DNA of 64,000 nucleotides from Citrifermentans bremense R1 (GTDB lineage Bacteria > Desulfobacterota > Desulfuromonadia > Geobacterales > Geobacteraceae). The DNA is taken from assembly GCF_000426865.1 (NCBI RefSeq), contig NZ_AUGE01000020.1:16278-80277 (forward strand), written 5' to 3'. Below the pieces are notes generated by a model. That model had not been told where the DNA came from. It did not search any database and was given only the letters and a program-made list of their open reading frames with translations. Position numbers and translations under genes: made by a program. Shown one piece after another: positions 9,600 through 16,685 of this stretch (its first letter is position 1; the number at the start of each line of letters is the position of its first letter).

Positions 9600-12500
9600 T
9601 GCTCCTCCTTTTCAGCGACAGCGCGCCGTCCGCCCCAACCACCAGCGTGTCGGCCCGGGCCAGCTCCAAAAGCGCCTTGGAAGACGCGATGCCTGCGATG
9701 AGGCGCTCCAGCTCCTTGCGGATGGGGAGCTCGGAGAGGCGCAGCCGCTCCAGCTTGGGGATATCCACCCCCACCCCCTTGACCAGCAGTTCCCCCTCAC
9801 AATCGAGCGCGCCGTCCACGGCGGAGACACGGAGCCCCTTCAGGTCGGCCAGCTGCAGCGATTTCCTCTGCGCCACCACCTTTTCGTTGCGCTGGTACGG
9901 GTCGATGGCGAAAAGCGCCCGGTCCAGTATCCGCGAGCTGAAGCGCCGCAGGTTCAGGTTCATCTTCAGCCCCTCCAGGAGCGCCCGCTGTTCTGCGGCA
10001 AGCGGCGCTGAGAGGGAAAGCTCCCCGGTCAGCTCCTCGCCGGGACGCGCGCCCCCCGAAGCGGGGAATAAAAGTGACGGATCGAGCCGCGAAAAATAGC
10101 AGTAGGTGGAAAGAACCGGAACCTCGCGGGAGAGGTCGATCACCCCGCGCGCCCGCACGGTCCCCCCTCCCACCTCGGCCTGGAAGAAGGACAGCCCCAG
10201 CGTATCCGGTTCCAGCAGCAGGTCCGCCTCCAGGGCGGTGGCGCTCAAGGGGACCGCGCCGGAGTTGAAGGAGGCGCTCTTGATGCCGATCTTGCGGGGA
10301 CCGCTCGCTTCGCCGCGCAGGTCCTGATAGATCCTCGCGGCCAGGTCGGAGTTCGCGGCGAGGGGGGGCGCCACCGGGGCGGGACGCACCAGGAGCGCCG
10401 AGAGCGGGATCCACTCACCCCCTTTCCCCTGGGCCAGGGCATAGCTGCGGTCGAAGACCAGGTCGGCCCGGATCCCCTGCGCCGACATCCCTTTGCCGTC
10501 GGCGACGCCGAAGTCGCGACACTTGGTGTAGCCGCGCATCCTCAGCTCCCGGGCGGCGGTGAGGTCGAGGCGCGCGCCGGCGGCGACGTTGCCGGAGAGC
10601 TTAAGCCCGGCGAGAGCCTGCTTCGCCTCGCGCGGGAAGTTCCCTTCCAAATGGGCGAACATGGTGGCGTCCAGGCGCTTCAAAAGGGTCGGGGTATCGA
10701 GCTTCGCCGAGTCGTCCAAGAGCCGGTCGATCCCCCCCACCGTCAGCTCCGCAACCTGCGACAGCCCCAGCGAGCGGACCTGCAGCTCCTCGGTCAGGCG
10801 GAGATCCTTCCACTGCGAAAGCTCCCCCGCAAGGGTGAGCGCGCCCGACTGCAGCGGGAGCTGCTCGGCCGCGCCGGCAAGCCCAGTGATGCCGGCAAAG
10901 CTGAAGGCGCCGTCGATGGCGAGCGGCTTACCGGCTGCGGGAAGCGAGAAGGAGAGAGGCTTCGTGGTGCTCAGGTTTTGTACCTTGTAGGTCGTTTTCG
11001 CTGCGGGGATACGGAGGTCCAGGCCGTCCAGTTGCAGTGCGAGGGTGCCGCGGTTCAAGAGGGCGCAGGCGCCGCGCGCCGCCCGGAGCGGGTTCTTCTC
11101 CTTGGCTAGCTGGGCTACCGGCAGAGGCGCCTCCAGGTCCCAGGTCGCCGCGGCCAAACCTTTGGCATCGAGCCCCGCCGGAACAAAAGGAGCCGCTACC
11201 GGCATGAGCTTATTCAGGTCGAAGCGCGCCTTTCCCGTGGTCGCCGCCACCTGCTTGATCAGGCCCGAGAGCCCCGCCTGCGCCTCGATGGCAAACGCAT
11301 CGGCCGCGGTTGCGGTGAGGTGCGCCCGCTTCACCGTGGCGCTCCCATCCCCTTTCTTCGGCAGGTGCACCCCTTCCGCAACGAGAGTCGCTGCCAATGG
11401 GGTCAGGACCACCTGCTTCCCACCCTGATTCGCGGAGAGCTTGGCCGCGGAAAGTTTGAGCCCCGGGAGCGTGGCTTCCAGCTCCCCCCCCGCGAGCGCC
11501 CGGCCCTCCAGCTGCAGCTCCTCGCGCACCCCTTCCACGGCAAGCTCGGGGCCGACCTGCATCAGCGCGAACTCCAGCGACTGCCCGATCAAGGCCCTCG
11601 CACGCTTATGCTTCAGGTCCAGCTCGGTGAGCGCCAGTGCCAGCGCGCCTTTCCCCCCCAGGAGCAATACCTTCTTCTTCCCGGACAGCTCGACCCTCTT
11701 CGCGCCCAAGCGGAGATCCGCGGCTAAGGAGAGCGGGGCGAGCTTCTTCAGCGGAACCGCCGCCCGTTCCAGGACGAGCGAAAGCCCCTCCCCCTGCAGC
11801 GACCCATTCGCCAGGCGCAAGCCAAGTTGCGGCAGATCGACCACCGCCTTTTCCAGAGTCAATTCGCCGTCATTGTTGGGTCCCTTGAGCCGCGCAGTGA
11901 GTTTCGCCACCGAAGCCGTCCCGGTCAGCGCCTGCACCGGAAGGTTCGCCGGCAGAAAAGGCGCGGCCAGACGCCTTGCCGCAGTCAGGTCCAGCCTGAG
12001 CGGCCCCAGATCTGCCGCCACCGAGCGGGAGCGCTCCGTTGGGCGGTCCACCACGGCGCTCCAGACCGCGGACAAAAGCCCGGGGCTTTCCAGGGCGCCG
12101 TCGCTGAAGGTGACCCGCTGCCGCTTGTGGTCGCTCACGAGCTTTTGGTGCAGCTTGAGATCGAGCGGCCCCGCCGTCCCCTTCTTCCCGGGTATTTTGC
12201 CGACCGAGAGCCGGTCGCAGGCCAAGTCCAGGAGGACCATGAGGTCGGCGTTTCGATCCAACTCCGCGCCCAAGTCGAGCGCCAGCTTGCCGTCCAGCGT
12301 GGGCAGTTCCCGGTGCGCCATGGCCGTCGCCAGCGGCGCCAGCTCCGGCAGATTCACCCGCAGCTTCGCTTTGAGGCCTCCCGGGCGGTTCACCCCGCCG
12401 CCGGCATCGAGCGTCACCCCCGGGAAACCCGCCTGCGCCGACAGGAGCGCCGCAGCCGGCTTGATCTTGTCCTTGGCCGTCACCAGGTCCGAAAGCCGTG

Positions 12501-13185
12501 CCTTGAAATGCACCCGCTGGGGTTTCGCGTCAGGCAGCGCGACGCTCCCCTCAAGCGAGGTGTCGATGGGGAGCCGCGCCAAAGAAGGTGCGGCAAGGGC
12601 GAAGGAGACCTCGCGCAGCACCGTCTGCCGCCCCGACGCCGGATCGAGGTAGCTGACGGTCATGGGAGCGGCGTCGACGGCAAGGCGGACATCCACCGGA
12701 AGGGGCCACTCCATCCCCTGGAACTTCTGCACCGCCTCGGCCACCTGCGTCAGGGGGTCCTTGGCCGGCTTCTCGGGGGGAGGTTGCTTCGGCCCCGGAG
12801 CAAGGCTCGCTTCCAGCTTCCTCAGCTTCACGTCGAGGGAGACCGTATAGCGCCCGGAGTCATCCCACTCCAGCCCCGGCTTTACGCGCAGCTCCGCCAG
12901 GTTCGCGTTCAGAAGAGGCGGAGGGCCGTCGCCGACAGTCAGCCCGGAAAGGGCAAGGCCTTGCGACCACGAAAGGGTGAGGTTGGACCAGGAGACAGGT
13001 TTTTTCAGGGACTTGGAAAGCTGCAGCCTCAGCAGGGACTGGGCCTGCGAGGTGGAAAGGAGGGTCGGCAGAAAGACCACCAGAAGAACGAGGGCGATCA
13101 CCCCCGTCAAAGCGGTCAGGGCGCCCACGAACATGATCTTTTTAAACCGGAGGGCACGCATGTAAGCAAGCAGGCTACTGAGCAT
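9589..13185 (-). CDS. AsmA-like inner-membrane-anchored protein
   Basis: The protein has about 1,198 residues from the ATG at 13185. A GTG at 13257 would add 24 residues but sits directly on the GGAGGTGA sequence. One N-terminal membrane helix (about residues 17-37, ALTALTGVIALVLLVVFLP) is followed by a long, beta-rich, repetitive periplasmic body of AsmA/DUF748 character. Typical AsmA features are the opening SLLRLQLSKSLKKPVSWSNLTLSWSQG and many AKLTARLKG-like strands. AsmA/TamB relatives are thought to bridge the periplasm and carry phospholipid or help outer-membrane assembly. It is the first gene of the minus-strand operon, overlapping the lipoprotein gene by 11 bp. Family-level assignment is firm; the exact substrate is unknown. 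Confidence 0.8.
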   Translation of the reverse strand: MLSSLLAYMRALRFKKIMFVGALTALTGVIALVLLVVFLPTLLSTSQAQSLLRLQLSKSLKKPVSWSNLTLSWSQGLALSGLTVGDGPPPLLNANLAELRVKPGLEWDDSGRYTVSLDVKLRKLEASLAPGPKQPPPEKPAKDPLTQVAEAVQKFQGMEWPLPVDVRLAVDAAPMTVSYLDPASGRQTVLREVSFALAAPSLARLPIDTSLEGSVALPDAKPQRVHFKARLSDLVTAKDKIKPAAALLSAQAGFPGVTLDAGGGVNRPGGLKAKLRVNLPELAPLATAMAHRELPTLDGKLALDLGAELDRNADLMVLLDLACDRLSVGKIPGKKGTAGPLDLKLHQKLVSDHKRQRVTFSDGALESPGLLSAVWSAVVDRPTERSRSVAADLGPLRLDLTAARRLAAPFLPANLPVQALTGTASVAKLTARLKGPNNDGELTLEKAVVDLPQLGLRLANGSLQGEGLSLVLERAAVPLKKLAPLSLAADLRLGAKRVELSGKKKVLLLGGKGALALALTELDLKHKRARALIGQSLEFALMQVGPELAVEGVREELQLEGRALAGGELEATLPGLKLSAAKLSANQGGKQVVLTPLAATLVAEGVHLPKKGDGSATVKRAHLTATAADAFAIEAQAGLSGLIKQVAATTGKARFDLNKLMPVAAPFVPAGLDAKGLAAATWDLEAPLPVAQLAKEKNPLRAARGACALLNRGTLALQLDGLDLRIPAAKTTYKVQNLSTTKPLSFSLPAAGKPLAIDGAFSFAGITGLAGAAEQLPLQSGALTLAGELSQWKDLRLTEELQVRSLGLSQVAELTVGGIDRLLDDSAKLDTPTLLKRLDATMFAHLEGNFPREAKQALAGLKLSGNVAAGARLDLTAARELRMRGYTKCRDFGVADGKGMSAQGIRADLVFDRSYALAQGKGGEWIPLSALLVRPAPVAPPLAANSDLAARIYQDLRGEASGPRKIGIKSASFNSGAVPLSATALEADLLLEPDTLGLSFFQAEVGGGTVRARGVIDLSREVPVLSTYCYFSRLDPSLLFPASGGARPGEELTGELSLSAPLAAEQRALLEGLKMNLNLRRFSSRILDRALFAIDPYQRNEKVVAQRKSLQLADLKGLRVSAVDGALDCEGELLVKGVGVDIPKLERLRLSELPIRKELERLIAGIASSKALLELARADTLVVGADGALSLKRRSNER

Positions 13186-13289
13186 CAGTCGGTATCCCGG
13201 AGGCAGCGCTGGTCTAAGGGGAAAGGGACGGCAGGAGCAAGGTGATTTTCTTATCACCTCCGAAATTTAAAGTCAAACGGTTCGCTTCG

Positions 13290-13469
13290 TCACACCCCCG
13301 GCCTCAGGTGCTTATGGCGGATGTAGCACAACTGGTCGCCGTTCCTTATCAGGCGCGGAATGGGCCGGGTCAGGTTATGACAGGAAAGGCAGGCGATTTT
13401 GTCGTCTTGCAGCGCGCACCCCGCCTGTTTGATCTCGGCCACCGTCGCGTATTGAGTTCTTTCCCATCT
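13290..13469 (-). pseudogene. Multihaem c-type cytochrome remnant
   Basis: The minus-strand frame ending at the TGA at 13290 encodes QAGCALQDDKIACLSCHN followed by LTRPIPRLIRNGDQLCYIRH. The spacing of CLSCH and a second Cys-x-x-Arg-His is typical of a doubled-CXXCH cytochrome, but the second motif has lost its cysteine (CYIRH). In-frame stops lie just upstream and there is no good start (only a GTG at 13442). I read it as the tail of a decayed cytochrome gene upstream of the AsmA operon. Confidence 0.5.
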
Positions 13470-13474
13470 TCACT

Positions 13475-13501
13475 GTCATAGACTTATTCGTCGTCTGTCA
13501 A
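13475..13501 (-). promoter_or_regulatory. Possible sigma70 promoter for the AsmA-CHAT operon
   Basis: On the minus strand TTGACA (13501-13496) and TATGAC (13480-13475) are separated by 15 bp. The -35 is perfect; the spacing is short and the -10 weak. It would transcribe through the cytochrome remnant into the AsmA gene. Confidence 0.35.
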
Positions 13502-13714
13502 AACTAGCCTTTGAAAGAATAGCATGGGGGCAAGGGCAGGCAACGCCTGAGCCATTATATTCGATTCATTCAGTACCCGTTCATTCCGTTAGTTGTGAGA
13601 CTGAAGTGAAGTTGTAAAGGAGAATGCGCCCCTGCTCCTTTTTGAGGCGCGGGGTTTGGCAGAACCTGTTTTCGGCACCGCCCCGACATTTTTATGATCA
13701 TGCTCATTTTATCG

Positions 13715-13742
13715 TTGACGAAAAATTAGCCTCTGCTATAGT
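13715..13742 (+). promoter_or_regulatory. Sigma70 promoter of the TetR operon
   Basis: TTGACG at 13715-13720 and TATAGT at 13737-13742 are separated by 16 bp, 33 bp upstream of the TetR start codon. This is a good match to sigma70 consensus in an AT-richer gap. Confidence 0.65.
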
Positions 13743-13754
13743 GAGCGCGTTCAC
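13741..13754. promoter_or_regulatory. Candidate TetR operator overlapping the -10 box
   Basis: GTGAGCGCGTTCAC is a 14-bp near-perfect palindrome (12 of 14 positions pair). It abuts and partly overlaps the -10 hexamer and lies just upstream of a TetR-family gene. Binding there would block initiation, so autorepression of the whole downstream operon is likely. Inferred from position and symmetry only. Confidence 0.55.
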
Positions 13755-13774
13755 ATTTTACGGATGGAGCTTCA

Positions 13775-14392
13775 ATGCGTATCACCGAGCAGGCAAAACA
13801 GCAGTGCCGGGCACGGATCCTGGAGAAGGCATCCGAACTCTTTTGCGCCCGCGGCTTCGACCAGACCACCACCCGCGACATCGCGCTCGCGGCAGGGGTC
13901 GCCGCAGGAACCATGTTCAACTATTTCCCCAGCAAGGAGACGATGGCGATGACCATGGTCTCCGACGCGCTCGCCGAAGGCGAGGAGGAATTCCAGGGCC
14001 GCACCGGCGGCGAGCTCGCCGAGGATCTCTTCGGCTTCATAGCCTCGGGGCTTCGCAGGCTGCGCCCCCTGCGCCCCTTCCTCGGTCCCGTGCTGGAGCG
14101 CTCGTTAAGCCCGTTCCCGCGCAAGAACGTTTGCCCCGTGGGAGAGGCGGCGCGCCAGCGGCACCTCGGCTTCATGCAGCAGATCCTTGCCAGGCACGGG
14201 TTCAGCTCCGCACCCGATTACGTCGCCACGACCATTTACTGGTCGCTCTACCTGGGAGTGCTCGCCTTCTGGACCAGCGACCTCTCGCCGAACCAGGAAG
14301 CCAGCCAGGCGCTGGTGGACTACTCGGTCCGTACCTTTGTGCACATTATCTCCGGCAGCGCCGGGGCAGATGGAGGTGAGCATGTCCTGTAA
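13775..14392 (+). CDS. TetR/AcrR-family transcriptional repressor
   Basis: This 205-residue protein is a normal size for the family. Residues about 10-58 are the DNA-binding helix-turn-helix: ILEKASELFCARGFDQTTTR, then DIALAAGVAAGTMFNYFPSKE, the classic TetR signature ending in YFPSKE. The rest is the variable ligand-sensing, dimerising part. A GGAG Shine-Dalgarno lies 6 bases before the ATG. The gene overlaps the following kinase-like gene by 11 bp, and a palindromic site overlaps its own promoter, so it probably represses the ABC-transporter operon it heads. The inducer is unknown; by analogy it could be a lipid, fatty acid or hydrophobic compound. Confidence 0.85.
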   Translation: MRITEQAKQQCRARILEKASELFCARGFDQTTTRDIALAAGVAAGTMFNYFPSKETMAMTMVSDALAEGEEEFQGRTGGELAEDLFGFIASGLRRLRPLRPFLGPVLERSLSPFPRKNVCPVGEAARQRHLGFMQQILARHGFSSAPDYVATTIYWSLYLGVLAFWTSDLSPNQEASQALVDYSVRTFVHIISGSAGADGGEHVL

Positions 14393-15887
14393 CGCCGCAC
14401 TAACGTCGTACCCCGAAAGCCGGGAGCGCCTGCTGCAGCTCCTGCCGAGAGACGAAGACGCCGCCGCTCGCGAGAGGCTTGCCGAACTGGTCGAAACGGC
14501 CTGCAGCAACAGGCCCCCGACTAGTTCTCTTTCCCGGCTTTGGATCCTGGGAAGCCTGCAGGCGAAGGTCGCATGCGCCTATCTGGCCTGGTGGCTGAAG
14601 AGCCGCTGGGCCGACGAGGACGAGAAGGAGCGGACCAAGAACGAGACCCACCTCAAGGCGGCGCTGGAGTTGCTCGGCACCATGGGGTACCTGCGCGGCG
14701 CCGTCATGAAGGTGGGGCAGATGCTGACGCTCCCCGAGATGGTTCCCGAGCAGTATGTCCGCCTGCTCTCCTCGCTCAGCTTCGAGGCCCCGCCGATGCA
14801 CTACGCCATGGTGCGCGAGGTCTTTTTCGACGAATTCGGCCGGGAACCCGAAGAGATGTTCGCCAGCTTCGAGAAGAAGGCCTTCGCCGCCGCATCCCTG
14901 GGGCAGGTGCACCGCGCCCGGCTCCATACGGGAGAGCAGGTGGCGGTGAAGATCCAGTATCCCGGGATCGCCCGTACCATCCAGGCAGATCTCAAGAACC
15001 TCCGCCTGCTGCTGCAGCCGATGCGCATGGGGGACGATTGGCCGAACCTCCTCGACAAGCTGGCCGAGGTCGAGAGCGTGCTTCTGGCAGAAACCGACTA
15101 CCTGAAGGAGGCCGAGTTGGCCCAGGCGGTGCGCAGCCATTTTGAGCCGGGGGACGGGATCGTGGTTCCGAGGGTATATACCGAGTGCTCCAGCCTCCGG
15201 GTCTTGACCACCGAATATCTGCAAGGGGTACACATAGACGAATTTCTCGCTTCCGACCCGTCGCAGGAACTGCGAGATCGCTTCACCCACCTGATGACCA
15301 TGGCCACCATCCGTCTTTTGTACCGGACACACTGCATCATGGCCGATCCCAATCCGGGCAACTACATTTTCATGCCGGACGGCAGGCTGGGGGTGATCGA
15401 CTTCGGCTGCGCCCGCATGTACACCGACGAAGAATGGCGGATGCAGTGCGAGGCCGAAGCGGCAGCGTTCCGGCAGGACGAGAAGGAGATGGAACGCATC
15501 ATCGTGGAAGCGTCGCTCTACGAGTCGGCGCAGGAGATGGGGGCGGAGCGGGTGGAACTGGTGGGGCGGGTGATAAGTTGGCAGTTGGAGCCCTGGCTTT
15601 CCGAGGGGCTCTTCGACTTCGGCGACAGGGACTTCTTCCTTCGGGGGATGGAGGCCATGCGGCAAGCCACCAAGAAGGGGTACCTGCGCGGCATGCCATT
15701 GCACATCTGGACCACGCGTTTCGTGCTGGGCGCCCGTGCCGTTGTCTACCGCCTCAAGGGGCGCTGCCATTTCAAGGAGATCTACCGGCAGGAGTCGGCA
15801 CCGGAGGTGCGCTCCCCCTCCCTGTCCGCGAACACGGGGGGAAGCGGAAGTCCATCCCCTCGCCCTCTGGGAGAGGGGCAGGGGTGA
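14382..15887 (+). CDS. ABC1/UbiB-type atypical kinase family protein
   Basis: The protein has 501 residues from the ATG at 14382 (GGAGGTGAG Shine-Dalgarno inside the end of the TetR gene). It carries the ABC1/ADCK/UbiB kinase-like core: GAVMKVGQM, the Ala-rich loop FAAASLGQVHRA, the lysine motif VAVKIQYPG, MADPNPGN where most members have HADPHPGN, and VIDFGCAR with the metal-binding Asp. Family members are ATPases that assist ubiquinone or other isoprenoid-lipid metabolism. It sits in an export operon rather than a quinone operon, so a lipid-handling role is inferred. The last 30 residues (ending SPRPLGEGQG) are encoded by the C/G-rich interspersed repeat, so the natural C-terminus was probably replaced or extended. 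Confidence 0.8.
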   Translation: MSCNAALTSYPESRERLLQLLPRDEDAAARERLAELVETACSNRPPTSSLSRLWILGSLQAKVACAYLAWWLKSRWADEDEKERTKNETHLKAALELLGTMGYLRGAVMKVGQMLTLPEMVPEQYVRLLSSLSFEAPPMHYAMVREVFFDEFGREPEEMFASFEKKAFAAASLGQVHRARLHTGEQVAVKIQYPGIARTIQADLKNLRLLLQPMRMGDDWPNLLDKLAEVESVLLAETDYLKEAELAQAVRSHFEPGDGIVVPRVYTECSSLRVLTTEYLQGVHIDEFLASDPSQELRDRFTHLMTMATIRLLYRTHCIMADPNPGNYIFMPDGRLGVIDFGCARMYTDEEWRMQCEAEAAAFRQDEKEMERIIVEASLYESAQEMGAERVELVGRVISWQLEPWLSEGLFDFGDRDFFLRGMEAMRQATKKGYLRGMPLHIWTTRFVLGARAVVYRLKGRCHFKEIYRQESAPEVRSPSLSANTGGSGSPSPRPLGEGQG

Positions 15888-15975
15888 GGGATGTGGGTGA
15901 AGCCGGCAGCGTCGCGAATGATGGCACCTCCCCCCACCCCCTAACCCCCTCCCACAAGGGGAGGGGGAACTATTT
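15840..15975. repeat. Two C/G-rich interspersed repeats between kinase and ABC genes
   Basis: The motif CCCTCTGGGAGAGGGG plus a G-rich tail (15,856-15,890) matches the element at 586-640. A second block (about 15,930-15,975) has inverted CCCCCTCCC / GGGAGGGGG halves and can fold as a hairpin ahead of the ABC ATPase Shine-Dalgarno. The first copy overlaps the 3' end of the kinase-like gene. Confidence 0.6.
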
Positions 15976-15995
15976 CTTTACACAGGAGGTAGCAC

Positions 15996-16685
15996 ATGCT
16001 GCAGCTTCGTGATGTGGTCAAATCGTACGACGGGAAATCCACGGTGACCGCACTTGCCGGTATCACCCTTTCCATCGCCCCCGGCGAGATGGTGGCCATC
16101 ATGGGCCCCTCCGGCTCGGGGAAATCCACCCTCTTGAACCTGATGGGAGGGCTCGACGTCCCGACCTCCGGGCAGCTCCTGGTCGCCGGGAAGGACCTGG
16201 CGCGGGAAAGCGAGAAAGCCCGCTCGCTCTTTCGCCGCAACAGCGTCTCCTATATCTTCCAGGCCTACCACCTGATGCCGACGCTTAAGGTGCGGCAGAA
16301 CGTGGCGCTCCCGCTGCAGTTGGCAGGCGTATCGGCTAAGAAAGCGGCCCTGCAGGTGGAGCGGGTCCTCGCGGAGGTGGGGCTGGAATCACGCGGAGAC
16401 CATCTCCCGGACGAACTCTCCGGCGGCGAGAGGCAGCGCGTCGCCATCGCGCGCGCCCTGGCGACCGACGCCCCCCTGCTCCTCGCGGACGAGCCCACCG
16501 GGAACCTCGACAGCGCGCGCGGCAGGGAGATCCTCGCTTTGCTCCGCTCCATCCACGAAAAGAGGAACACCACCATCGTCATGGTCACCCATGACCACGA
16601 CGCCGCCTCCGCCTGCGACCGGTTGATCAGGCTGCGCGACGGGAGGGTGGAGGACGACGGTGTCGTCATCGGAGGTGGGAGATGA
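15996..16685 (+). CDS. ABC transporter ATPase, MacB/LolD type
   Basis: The 229-residue ATPase has a full set of ABC motifs: Walker A GPSGSGKST (about residue 36), the signature LSGGERQRVAIARAL and Walker B LLLADEPTG. The Y/F-x-F-Q-x-YHLMPTLKVRQNV segment is typical of the LolD/MacB/FtsE branch. A perfect AGGAGG precedes the ATG. It overlaps the permease gene as ATGA, so the two subunits are coupled. With the FtsX-type permease and a LolA-like protein downstream, it most likely powers extraction of a lipid or lipoprotein from the inner membrane. The substrate is not visible in the sequence. Confidence 0.9.
   Translation: MLQLRDVVKSYDGKSTVTALAGITLSIAPGEMVAIMGPSGSGKSTLLNLMGGLDVPTSGQLLVAGKDLARESEKARSLFRRNSVSYIFQAYHLMPTLKVRQNVALPLQLAGVSAKKAALQVERVLAEVGLESRGDHLPDELSGGERQRVAIARALATDAPLLLADEPTGNLDSARGREILALLRSIHEKRNTTIVMVTHDHDAASACDRLIRLRDGRVEDDGVVIGGGR

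Noticed and set aside
658..13185. CHAT-based antiphage or abortive-infection system
   Set aside because: The CHAT protein has a signal peptide and its partners are envelope proteins; no Cas, gasdermin-like, nuclease or nucleotide-cyclase gene is linked.
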